Part shown: positions 8,152 through 15,090 of the stretch, piece by piece | How positions within the stretch are numbered: the stretch's first letter is position 1 | Layout: each line of letters begins with the position of its first letter | Assembly (NCBI RefSeq): GCF_000423005.1 | Contig: NZ_AUHD01000018.1 | Span: forward strand, 1-42,553 | DNA length: 42,553 bases | Source of the DNA: Gelidibacter mesophilus DSM 14095 | Lineage (GTDB): Bacteria; Bacteroidota; Bacteroidia; Flavobacteriales; Flavobacteriaceae | Direction: 5' to 3' | The notes under the pieces: model-generated | Told to the model about the DNA's origin: nothing | Databases searched by the model: none | What the model saw: the letters and a program-made list of their open reading frames with translations, nothing else | Position numbers and translations under genes: made by a program

Positions 8152-8781
8152 TTAATCAATACCTAAATCTCCCAAATCGTCTTCATCCAATTCTACAAGT
8201 GGCAAATCAAAAGCGCCTTTGGTTACCGATAATTTTTCTGCGTTATCTGGATCATAGCTATTATATAAGGTCATTTCAAAAGTTCCTTTAATATGGGTAG
8301 TAGTAATGGCCGTGACTTTAAATGATCCGCTACTTTGCAGAACAATGCTCTCATCTTGTTGGATGGATCCCATGCCATAGATATTGGCATCAGAGGAGTT
8401 TTTTCCGTTCATTGCTACACTGGTTGTAAAAAAGTAATCATCTCCAAAACCCACCTTACTTAAATTATAGTTAATGGGGTTGTTTGGAGCCGGGATGGCT
8501 TGTGATACTATAATGGCGTCTGATTTTTCATCGGCCATGACCACAACTAATTGACGAATATCATTTTCGCCTAATTTAGATGTCACAATAGTTGCGAAGC
8601 TACGATCTGAATTTGCTGCAAATGAGACGGTCTGTTGGTTTACCTCAATTACTGCAGTTGCGTGGCCTTCCCTTAGATCTTCAATGGTGTCACTTGAATC
8701 GTCTTTGGAGCAACTCAACAAACTCATGGTGATTGCTAACATTATAATGAGGGGTTTGAATCGATGATTTAAAATTTTCAT
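8152..8781 (-). CDS. Lipoprotein of unknown function
   Basis: The 209-residue product begins MKILNHRFKPLIIMLAITMSLLSC, with the lipidated Cys at residue 24 followed by SKDDSSD, an acidic +2 region typical of Bacteroidota lipoproteins. The mature domain (HATAVIEVNQQTVSFAANSDRSFATIV, PINYNLSKVGFG, IKGTFEMTLYNS) is all-beta and resembles small DUF6252-like lipoproteins, which I cannot confirm. The C-terminus is very acidic (ELDEDDLGDLGID). It is the first gene of the exported-protein block, separated from the LytTR regulator gene by 532 bases, and so may head its own transcript. Confidence 0.6.
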   Translation of the reverse strand: MKILNHRFKPLIIMLAITMSLLSCSKDDSSDTIEDLREGHATAVIEVNQQTVSFAANSDRSFATIVTSKLGENDIRQLVVVMADEKSDAIIVSQAIPAPNNPINYNLSKVGFGDDYFFTTSVAMNGKNSSDANIYGMGSIQQDESIVLQSSGSFKVTAITTTHIKGTFEMTLYNSYDPDNAEKLSVTKGAFDLPLVELDEDDLGDLGID

Positions 8782-9313
8782 TTGAATTGTTTTATTGATT
8801 TTATAATTATTTTATGTTGGTATGTTAAAGGTTTCCAAAACTGATATACAACCACTATTTCGCTTCTGCTGCTATCCTTTATGGTAACTTAGCTTTAGCT
8901 CATGGTTAGAAATCTCTTTTATAGTCCACGAAATTGATTGTCGCAAATTCTTACATCACGATTAAATCAAAAGAATGTGGCAGGATTTATGAAATATGAT
9001 TAATAGATCTACATTTCGTATATGAACCAATAATTCATACAGTTATTAGGAAAGCTTTAGATGTATAAAAGGTTTTCCTTTGATTTTTTTAAAAGGAACG
9101 GATTCCTTTAGAAATGCTATTAAAACGGGGGGATTCAAATTGTAGATTAATCTTGAAAATTTAAGTTTAAATCTTGTTTCAAGTTTCAAATCTAATTTTC
9201 AAAAATTAAATGCAATGGTATAAAGATAAACGATGTTTTTTCCTACACAATATCAAATCAGAATTTGGTAGTTGTTAATGAGTGTTTGGTGCATTTGAAT
9301 TAGAATTCAGCAT
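8782..9313. other. 532-base gap between LytTR regulator and lipoprotein gene
   Basis: No reading frame with recognisable protein features was seen here. The stretch holds a minus-strand promoter candidate at 9187-9215 and a small hairpin at 9092-9109 (AAAGGAA, CGGA loop, TTCCTTT) lacking a T-run. If the promoter is used, the transcript would have an untranslated leader of about 400 bases in front of the lipoprotein gene. Confidence 0.5.
9187..9215 (-). promoter_or_regulatory. Candidate flavobacterial promoter for the exported-protein block
   Basis: On the minus strand TAGATTTG (9194-9187) matches the Bacteroidota -7 consensus TAnnTTTG. It is preceded by TTG (9215-9213) with an 18-base gap, within the range described for the -33 element. 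It points toward the lipoprotein gene starting at 8781. The motif is short and AT-rich sequence can produce it by chance. Confidence 0.35.
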
Positions 9314-10072
9314 TTATTTAAATCGCAACATCGTATCTAATATGTCATTGATCTGTTTCGATTTTTGTCGTGATACTGGAATTTCTACTTCATCATGCAT
9401 GATGAGACTTCCACCGTCTTGTTTTAAGATCCCTTTTACAAATTGTGGATTTATTAAATGCGATTGGTGTACCCTTACGAAACCATGGTCCAATAAAAGT
9501 TCTTCAATTTCCTTTAACGTCCTGCTGATTAAAATTTTAATTTCGTCCTTACAGAAGATATAGGTGTAATTGCTATCTGATTGGCACCTCACAATATTTT
9601 GAATCTCAACAATTTGGTAGCCTACGCCAGTTGGTAGAGCAATTTTAGTACACTCCTTATTTTGATATTTTAACTGATCTTGAAGCAGTTCCCATTGCTG
9701 GGTGCTTGTTTTTTCTCGACGTTTTTCCCAGATAGAAATAGCTTTTACAATATTTTTTTCGGTAATCGGTTTCAAGAGGTAATTCATCGCGCTATATTGA
9801 AAGGCTTTGATGGCATATTGGTGATAGGCGGTTGTAAAAATAACGTCAAAATCAATGGGCAGCAGATTGTCCAATAGTGCAAAACCATTGAGGTTAGGCA
9901 TTTTAATGTCAAGAAATAACAAATCTGGGGGATTACTTTTTATGAAGTCCAAACCTTCAAGCGGATTCGTAAAAACACCTGTAATATTGTAATCGGCATG
10001 AACTTTTTTAATAAGGTTCACCAAGACATTTATGCAGTGGTCTTCATCGTCTATAATTATTATGTTGGCCAT
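9314..10072 (-). CDS. LytTR-family response regulator
   Basis: The 252-residue regulator has a receiver domain at residues 1-120 with acidic residues in IIIIDDEDH, the phospho-acceptor Asp at about 55 (LLFLDIKMP), a conserved Thr in FTTAYHQYAIKAF and the Lys of NYLLKPIT. A linker of about 25 residues leads to a LytTR DNA-binding domain at about 145-250 (ILISRTLKEIEELL, FVRVHQSHLINPQFVKGI, IPVSRQKSKQI). It is the AlgR/LytR type, which binds DNA through beta-strands instead of HTH. The gene begins 3 bases after the end of the histidine kinase gene, so the two are cotranscribed partners. Likely targets are its own locus and the exported-protein genes downstream, by position only. Confidence 0.92.
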   Translation of the reverse strand: MANIIIIDDEDHCINVLVNLIKKVHADYNITGVFTNPLEGLDFIKSNPPDLLFLDIKMPNLNGFALLDNLLPIDFDVIFTTAYHQYAIKAFQYSAMNYLLKPITEKNIVKAISIWEKRREKTSTQQWELLQDQLKYQNKECTKIALPTGVGYQIVEIQNIVRCQSDSNYTYIFCKDEIKILISRTLKEIEELLLDHGFVRVHQSHLINPQFVKGILKQDGGSLIMHDEVEIPVSRQKSKQINDILDTMLRFK

Positions 10073-10075
10073 GAT

Positions 10076-12100
10076 TCAATATTTATAAGTTAGTGTAATG
10101 CGAGTTCCTGATGCCGTGTTGTTATTTTCTAGGTCTGTAACCCGAAAATCAATGGTGTGATCATTTAAATGATTATACAAAGTCAATCGCTCTTGCACAA
10201 TAGTTGTACCCATGGAGTTGTGCAATTTTTTATTTTTGTTGCTTTCCGTTCTGCCAATGCCATTGTCTTCTATAGTTATTTTTAAATCATTGGTGGTGTC
10301 AAAAGTTATGATTAATTTTTTATCAGCTTTTAAACTGGGTTGGAGGCCATGCCAAATAGCATTTTCCACAATAGGTTGTAAGAGTAGAGGGGGAATTTGG
10401 TATTGTGAAAGAACGTCTTTAGAATTGACTTGTATGGAGTAGGTGAAATTCTCGCCCATTCTGCTCTTTTCTAAAGAAAGATACAATTCTAAAATTTCCA
10501 ATTCCTCTTCCACCGTAATTTTTTTCCGATTGCTGTTTTGTAAAATGCCACGAAGTAGGCTCGCAAAATCGTCCAAATATGTTACGGCATCCTCATTGCT
10601 TGAGGTCATGATCAAATTTTTAATTGCGTTCATGCTATTGAAAATAAAATGCGGATTCATTTGAGAACGCAGCGCTATCATTTCTGTTTCCTTAATTTTT
10701 TTATTAAAATCGTCTTTATTTTTTTGGTCCCGTTCCCGTTCTATTTCAGAATAGAGCTGAATGAGCTCAGTTGTTTTTTCCTGAACCTTTGCATCCAATT
10801 CTCTATTCATCGTTTCCTGCAAGTATTGATTTTCTTTCATTTGCTCAATTAATTCAGTATTGGCCTGCTCTTTTTCTTTTTGAAGTAAAAAGATGTTTTT
10901 TCCTAATGCCAGGGAAAAACAATATACTTCTGCCAATAAACCAATCTGAAAAATAATATTTGGAGCTGCCTTAAAATTAAAGAAGTGACCTGGAATGTAG
11001 TTAATTTCAGTATACGCAATATATGTACTTAATAAGGCTCCAATAAAAAAGAAAGACTGGCCAATTATAAAATAAATCAAAAGCGGGTGTTTAACTTTGT
11101 AAATGATCCAAAAAATCAAAATAAAATTAAGTGGGAGCACAATATAGCGCACAATCATAAAAATTTTGACCGAATAATTTCCATGGAGTAACAAATAGCT
11201 GAAAACAAAACTCATCAGCGCATATGCAAAGCAGAAAAGACCAAGATAGAATAGGATTTTTGCCAGAAGTTCATCATACTTTTTCACTTTTATAAGCTGT
11301 AAAATGAACAAAATATAAAATCCTATAAAGACAAATTGAACGGGTTCAAATAAATCAAATGCTAAAGTTGGAATGTACTCAAAAAAATTTCCGATTGGTG
11401 CCAAGGTGTAGCGGAGCACCAAAAAGCCATAAATAAGTTGAAAAAATAAATACCCCAAATAATAGAGGTAGAGTTTTTCGCGTAAGCGCAACCAAAAAAT
11501 TAAAGCAAATATAAAAATGGTGATCAGGGATATGATGTAGAAATAAATGAAACCCATGGCATAAATTTGGCTTTCGGAATCATTGGCAAGAGAAGCCTTG
11601 TAGGCGTTTTTGGAATAAAGAACCGGAGCATGTTGTGGACTTACATGATGAATGTCAAGTTTGAGATAGATGTCTGATTTTTGAAATGGAGTGAGATTTA
11701 ATTTAGTGAAAGATCGCGCCGATGGATTTGCTCTTTCGGGCAATGGTATATAAGACCCATTCTTTAATTTTTTGAAATTTTCACCTATTTGCTGATAGAT
11801 AATGGTATAATCATACGGGCTTTGGAGATATATTTCAACGGGATCTTGGGATTGGTTTTCAATTTCAAATTTGAGCCAAAGAGAACTGTCTATGGTTGAT
11901 TTTAGCGAAGCTTCATAAGGTTTCCAAGAGATTTTTTGTCTGATGGTTTCAAAGGATGCGCTTCTGTTTGTCTGCAAGATTTCAACATTGCTATTGCCAG
12001 CTAAGTTGATTTTTTTCCGAATGGCATTGGCCATAATTTGCCCAGAGATTTGAGTAAAACCTAACGATAAATAGCAAATGATGAACGCAATGATTTTCAT
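10076..12100 (-). CDS. 7TM-DISM sensor, LytS-type histidine kinase
   Basis: The 674-residue sensor begins with a signal peptide (cut near residue 21). Residues about 30-170 form the extracytoplasmic 7TMR-DISM beta domain (SSLWLKFEIENQS, PVEIYLQSPYDYTIIY). About seven membrane helices follow at 180-400, then a coiled coil rich in Glu/Gln/Lys (400-470). The kinase region has the LytS-type phospho-acceptor box ALRSQMNPHFIFNSMNAI and an ATPase domain with LLLQPIVENAIWHGL and IEDNGIGR. The DISM domain is thought to bind carbohydrate-like ligands in related proteins; no ligand is known here. The kinase should phosphorylate the LytTR regulator encoded immediately downstream. Confidence 0.93.
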   Translation of the reverse strand: MKIIAFIICYLSLGFTQISGQIMANAIRKKINLAGNSNVEILQTNRSASFETIRQKISWKPYEASLKSTIDSSLWLKFEIENQSQDPVEIYLQSPYDYTIIYQQIGENFKKLKNGSYIPLPERANPSARSFTKLNLTPFQKSDIYLKLDIHHVSPQHAPVLYSKNAYKASLANDSESQIYAMGFIYFYIISLITIFIFALIFWLRLREKLYLYYLGYLFFQLIYGFLVLRYTLAPIGNFFEYIPTLAFDLFEPVQFVFIGFYILFILQLIKVKKYDELLAKILFYLGLFCFAYALMSFVFSYLLLHGNYSVKIFMIVRYIVLPLNFILIFWIIYKVKHPLLIYFIIGQSFFFIGALLSTYIAYTEINYIPGHFFNFKAAPNIIFQIGLLAEVYCFSLALGKNIFLLQKEKEQANTELIEQMKENQYLQETMNRELDAKVQEKTTELIQLYSEIERERDQKNKDDFNKKIKETEMIALRSQMNPHFIFNSMNAIKNLIMTSSNEDAVTYLDDFASLLRGILQNSNRKKITVEEELEILELYLSLEKSRMGENFTYSIQVNSKDVLSQYQIPPLLLQPIVENAIWHGLQPSLKADKKLIITFDTTNDLKITIEDNGIGRTESNKNKKLHNSMGTTIVQERLTLYNHLNDHTIDFRVTDLENNNTASGTRITLTYKY

Positions 12101-12232
12101 TATAGCTAAAATACCATTCTATTTTTAAATGATTGGCTATGGTTTAGAATTCAGCTACTTTGATTTAGTATTTGGTAAACTATTTTAAATTTTAAAGAAT
12201 TTATTCGATGTGACCTTTGTTTTTTGATTTAC

Positions 12233-12240
12233 TATCTTTG
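12233..12240 (+). promoter_or_regulatory. -7 promoter element for the small membrane protein
   Basis: TATCTTTG is an exact TAnnTTTG match, 17 bases before the ATG at 12257. No good -33 TTG lies at the right distance. The implied leader is about ten bases, short enough to exclude a normal ribosome binding site. Confidence 0.45.
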
Positions 12241-12256
12241 AAAGAAAGTGAGTATC

Positions 12257-12562
12257 ATGAGAGACTCTAAAAGATTTCGATTTACAAAGGCGGTGTTGTT
12301 TATAATCAGTGCACTCTATATTGTTTTGATGGTAGCAACGTATTTTGTGTACTTCAAAGAACCTTTTATAGATTGTGCCAAACGGATGTTGGGAGCTCAA
12401 GCAATAGCCTTGGTTTTTCAGGCAGCGTTGAATTATGTCAATTTCCGATCAGAAAATAAAATTGTAATTCTTGCCACCATGTTTGTTAGTACCATGTTGC
12501 TTTATGGGGTGCTATCCGCATTTTTCAATCTGGAGTTGATGTGTAGATATTACGGATTTTGA
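12257..12562 (+). CDS. Small membrane protein of unknown function
   Basis: The ATG at 12257 gives 101 residues; an in-frame GTG three codons upstream is an alternative. After a basic start (MRDSKRFRFTK) come hydrophobic segments at about residues 11-32 (AVLFIISALYIVLMVATYFV), 45-60 (AQAIALVFQAALNYV) and 70-92 (VILATMFVSTMLLYGVLSAFF), so two or three membrane helices are likely. I recognise no family. It is divergent from the histidine kinase gene, 156 bases away. A TAnnTTTG element directly in front supports expression. Confidence 0.55.
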   Translation: MRDSKRFRFTKAVLFIISALYIVLMVATYFVYFKEPFIDCAKRMLGAQAIALVFQAALNYVNFRSENKIVILATMFVSTMLLYGVLSAFFNLELMCRYYGF

Positions 12563-12867
12563 TTTTTTCTGATGAAAGGATTAAACCCTGTAATAACATT
12601 GCTACTTTAGTCTCTATATCTGTTCTAGGCCCGAATACTCGAATAATTTTTGTGTATTCTTTTACTGCTTTACCAGCTATTTCACGAAACAGACTTTCAA
12701 TCTGCCAATATAAACCCAAGGGTTCCCAATTGGTAGTGATTTGTTTTAGAGAATGTTGCTAATTATTATTACTTGTTAAACTGCCGTCTTTCCAACACCA
12801 ATTATAATCCTAAAATCATGTTTTTTGAGCGAATCTAAACACCGAAATAACTAGTGGATAAAGAATT
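12563..12867. other. 305-base gap, palindrome remnant only
   Basis: The only feature seen is an imperfect ACAGACT-type palindrome at 12689-12704, flanked by TATTTCACGAAA as at the related copy near 23688. A short minus-strand open frame across this gap shows no recognisable motif and no good start. Confidence 0.4.
12689..12704. repeat. ACAGACT-type palindromic repeat, degenerate copy
   Basis: ACAGACTTTCAATCTG is a near-copy of the perfect palindrome at 23688-23704 and shares its left flank (TATTTCACGAAA). The right arm has one mismatch and is shortened. It resembles REP-type repeats scattered between genes of flavobacteria. Confidence 0.5.
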
Positions 12868-14160
12868 TTAATTTTCTATTGTGATTGACAGCCAACGTTC
12901 TAGTGCCTTTGTAAGTTTTGCTCTTTCACTTGGTGTCATTTCAGTGATGTTTGCCGTCCCATGATGTTTGCCGATCATCATAAACCATAAGGCATCAACC
13001 TTATCAGAAGGAGGAACTGCCGAAGCTGACCAAGTATCTAAAGCGCCGTAAATGTGAACAATTTTATTACCGTGTTTTGGAAGCCAAGCATTAAGGCCTT
13101 TTAAAGCTTTATCATTAAATGGAACTTTCATATGATTAGGGGTAAAAGCAGCGTGAGGGTTTTTATCGGTAGGTAATTCATCCAACAGATCTTTAAATTT
13201 ACTGGTGTCGTACCCATAATAGCCAAATTCATTAGCCGATTGATAATAGTGGGATGCATAATCAATCATAGTCTGATCACTAAAAAATGTGATATCAGAT
13301 ACTTGGGTTAAGTATAAAAATGAATCATAGGCCGAGGCGTTATCATCAGGAATTGAGTTACAATCAGAGCCGTATTGCCAAAATGAAAATGGATATTCCA
13401 TCACTGAAAACTCAAAGGCTTCTTCAATGTTTTGATAGGTGAAACTCGCTTTAGCACCCACGCTGTAAGCCTTAATTAAGGGTAATATGTCCTCTTTATT
13501 TTCTAAAATATGTCTTTGGAATTTTTCAATTTTTGCTCGACAGTCTGCGGTACCTACTGTATCCAAAAACTTATAAACCCGTTGCTCTTCATATGAGGTG
13601 TTAATTGGTCCTACATAGTTCACGCTCACATCAACGTCTTCCGGATAAAAATAGCGATAGAATAAGGTGGTTGCGCCACCTTTGCTTCGGCCTGTTGCTA
13701 CCCATTTAGATTGATATAAATTCCGGAATAGCGTGTTGATATGATGTAAGTCGGCAGCAACTTGCTCTAAGGTCAGATATTGGTAATCAATTTCGGGCGG
13801 ATTGCTTTTTCCGAAATAACGATGCTCAACTCTGATTTGGTTAGCGTCGATAAAATTGGTTAGCTCATCAACTCTGTTACTGTTAGCGGAATAGCCTTCG
13901 GTAATCATTACGGTAGGCAGCATAAAATCTTTGTGGGACAAATACGCTCTCTGATAAAAATAGCCTTTGGAAGGATCTTTATGATCAAGAGGTTGTTTGA
14001 TCTTTAATTCGTAAGCTGCCTCATAATTATCAGGGGTATCAATTTTTGTAAAAATGACATCTGGCAATTCAAAAAGTCGTTCTTCAAGCGGTTCAGTTTG
14101 CGCATTTAAATATGGTATTAATCCGAAGATTAAAAGAAAAATAGTTATCGATTTTTTCAT
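12868..14160 (-). CDS. Secreted serine peptidase, S28/S37 (PS-10) type
   Basis: The 430-residue protein has a signal peptide (MKKSITIFLLIFGLIPYLNAQ). It matches the alpha/beta-hydrolase peptidases of the S28/S37 type, which remove short peptides from the N-terminus of substrates, often after proline. Visible motifs are HRYFGKSNPP (about 113-122), the nucleophile elbow ATGRSKGGAT with Ser at about 159, a probable catalytic Asp in HIYGALDTWSAS and the His in GKHHGTAN near the C-terminus. Length and motif order fit Peptidase_S37 (tripeptidyl aminopeptidase). It should act in the periplasm or outside the cell, in peptide scavenging. It is transcribed alone, divergent from the FKBP gene. Confidence 0.85.
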   Translation of the reverse strand: MKKSITIFLLIFGLIPYLNAQTEPLEERLFELPDVIFTKIDTPDNYEAAYELKIKQPLDHKDPSKGYFYQRAYLSHKDFMLPTVMITEGYSANSNRVDELTNFIDANQIRVEHRYFGKSNPPEIDYQYLTLEQVAADLHHINTLFRNLYQSKWVATGRSKGGATTLFYRYFYPEDVDVSVNYVGPINTSYEEQRVYKFLDTVGTADCRAKIEKFQRHILENKEDILPLIKAYSVGAKASFTYQNIEEAFEFSVMEYPFSFWQYGSDCNSIPDDNASAYDSFLYLTQVSDITFFSDQTMIDYASHYYQSANEFGYYGYDTSKFKDLLDELPTDKNPHAAFTPNHMKVPFNDKALKGLNAWLPKHGNKIVHIYGALDTWSASAVPPSDKVDALWFMMIGKHHGTANITEMTPSERAKLTKALERWLSITIEN

Positions 14161-14210
14161 GAGTGATTCGTAATAGTGTAGTGATGTGTTTTTGTAAAAT
14201 TAAAGAACTA

Positions 14211-14263
14211 CTCAGGAAAAACAAGTTTAATATTCATTTAAAGTTAAACTTGCAACTCCTGAG
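14211..14263. promoter_or_regulatory. Two-tier hairpin upstream of the peptidase gene
   Basis: The outer arms CTCAGGA (14211-14217) and TCCTGAG (14257-14263) pair perfectly. A symmetric 5/5 internal loop follows. The inner arms AAGTTTAA (14223-14230) and TTAAACTT (14244-14251) also pair perfectly around a 13-base loop. It lies 51-103 bases in front of the peptidase ATG, so it may be in that gene's 5' leader or be a pair of nested operators. There is no T-run, so it is not a standard terminator. Confidence 0.55.
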
Positions 14264-14453
14264 CATCAACTATCAAATCGATATTCTACATTGTTTATTT
14301 CAATGGTTGACAAGAATTACACGGAAACCGTAAGGATTTACGTCTTTGCGTTTACTACGAATTTTGGTTGTGTTTCTGGCATTTAAATTTTATGCTTTAG
14401 GCGCCGTTTAAAATTACAAAATGACTTGTTACTATTTATTATTTCGTTTCCCT

Positions 14454-14461
14454 TATATTTG
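14454..14461 (+). promoter_or_regulatory. -7 promoter element of the FKBP gene
   Basis: TATATTTG matches TAnnTTTG exactly and lies 23 bases before the ATG at 14485. The nearest upstream TTG (14426-14428) is 25 bases away, slightly longer than the usual spacing. Confidence 0.5.
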
Positions 14462-14484
14462 ATCCTTTAAAATAATAGATATTT

Positions 14485-14940
14485 ATGAAAAAGCACGCCA
14501 TAATTTTTTTGGTATTTGTATTCTTGATTGCCTGTGGTAAAAGTGATGACAATGTAGACTATAAAGAGAAAAATAATACAGAAATTATAGCTTATATTGA
14601 GAAGAATAATTTAGATGCTCAAGAAAGTGGTTCTGGCTTGTATTATGTTATTAATGAGCCTGGTTCTGGAGTGAAGCCTGCCGCAACCTCTAATGTCACC
14701 GTAGCTTATAAGGGCTATTTTTTAGACGGTAAGACATTTGATGAAAGTAATGCTAATGGAATCTCGTTTGGGTTGCAACAAGTAATTAAAGGTTGGACAG
14801 AAGGAATTCCTTATTTCAAAGAAGGTGGTAGAGGTAAATTATTGATTCCTTCGCATTTAGGATATGGAAATCAGGGGCGTCCTGGTATTCCTGGTGGAGC
14901 TGTACTTGTTTTTGATATTCATTTAATTTCTGTTAATTAG
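14485..14940 (+). CDS. FKBP-type peptidyl-prolyl isomerase lipoprotein
   Basis: The 151-residue product starts MKKHAIIFLVFVFLIAC, with the lipidated Cys at residue 17. Residues about 45-151 form one FKBP domain: SGLYYVINEPGSG, VTVAYKGYFLDGKTFDES, QQVIKGWTEGIPYFKEGG, KLLIPSHLGYGNQGRPGIPG and VFDIHLISVN. The residues that line the FKBP active site (Y in YKGY, FD, VIKGW, Y in GYG, F in VFDIHL) are all present. It should catalyse proline cis/trans isomerisation and assist protein folding in the periplasm or at the outer membrane, as gliding/T9SS-associated FKBP lipoproteins do in this phylum. It is a single gene with its own promoter. Confidence 0.93.
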   Translation: MKKHAIIFLVFVFLIACGKSDDNVDYKEKNNTEIIAYIEKNNLDAQESGSGLYYVINEPGSGVKPAATSNVTVAYKGYFLDGKTFDESNANGISFGLQQVIKGWTEGIPYFKEGGRGKLLIPSHLGYGNQGRPGIPGGAVLVFDIHLISVN

Positions 14941-15090
14941 TTGAAAGTTACTTGTCGCATTTTTTCTATCGTAACTATAGTTCGACTATAAATACTTGGT
15001 GAAAGCGAACACTAAATGAGGAAATTTCGACATTTTCAGTCTGCTTACATCCATAATGCTTTATTTAAAGAGGAGCGATAATCACATGTT

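Larger units (their letters stand above)
14161..14484. other. 324-base divergent intergenic region
   Basis: This region holds the upstream sequences of both the peptidase (minus) and the FKBP protein (plus). It contains a two-tier hairpin at 14211-14263 and the FKBP promoter at 14454-14461. Around 14325-14400 it has the ACAAGAATTACACGG-like debris often seen between flavobacterial genes. Confidence 0.5.

Noticed and set aside
9092-9109. AAAGGAA/TTCCTTT hairpin as terminator of the LytTR regulator gene
   Set aside because: In the direction of transcription (minus) the hairpin is followed by an A-run, not a T-run, and it lies 200 bases past the stop codon.
12525-12719. Minus-strand open frame of 64 codons in the gap after the small membrane protein
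   Set aside because: It starts with TTG, has no recognisable motif, overlaps the end of the plus-strand gene and crosses a REP-like palindrome, so it is more likely chance than a gene.
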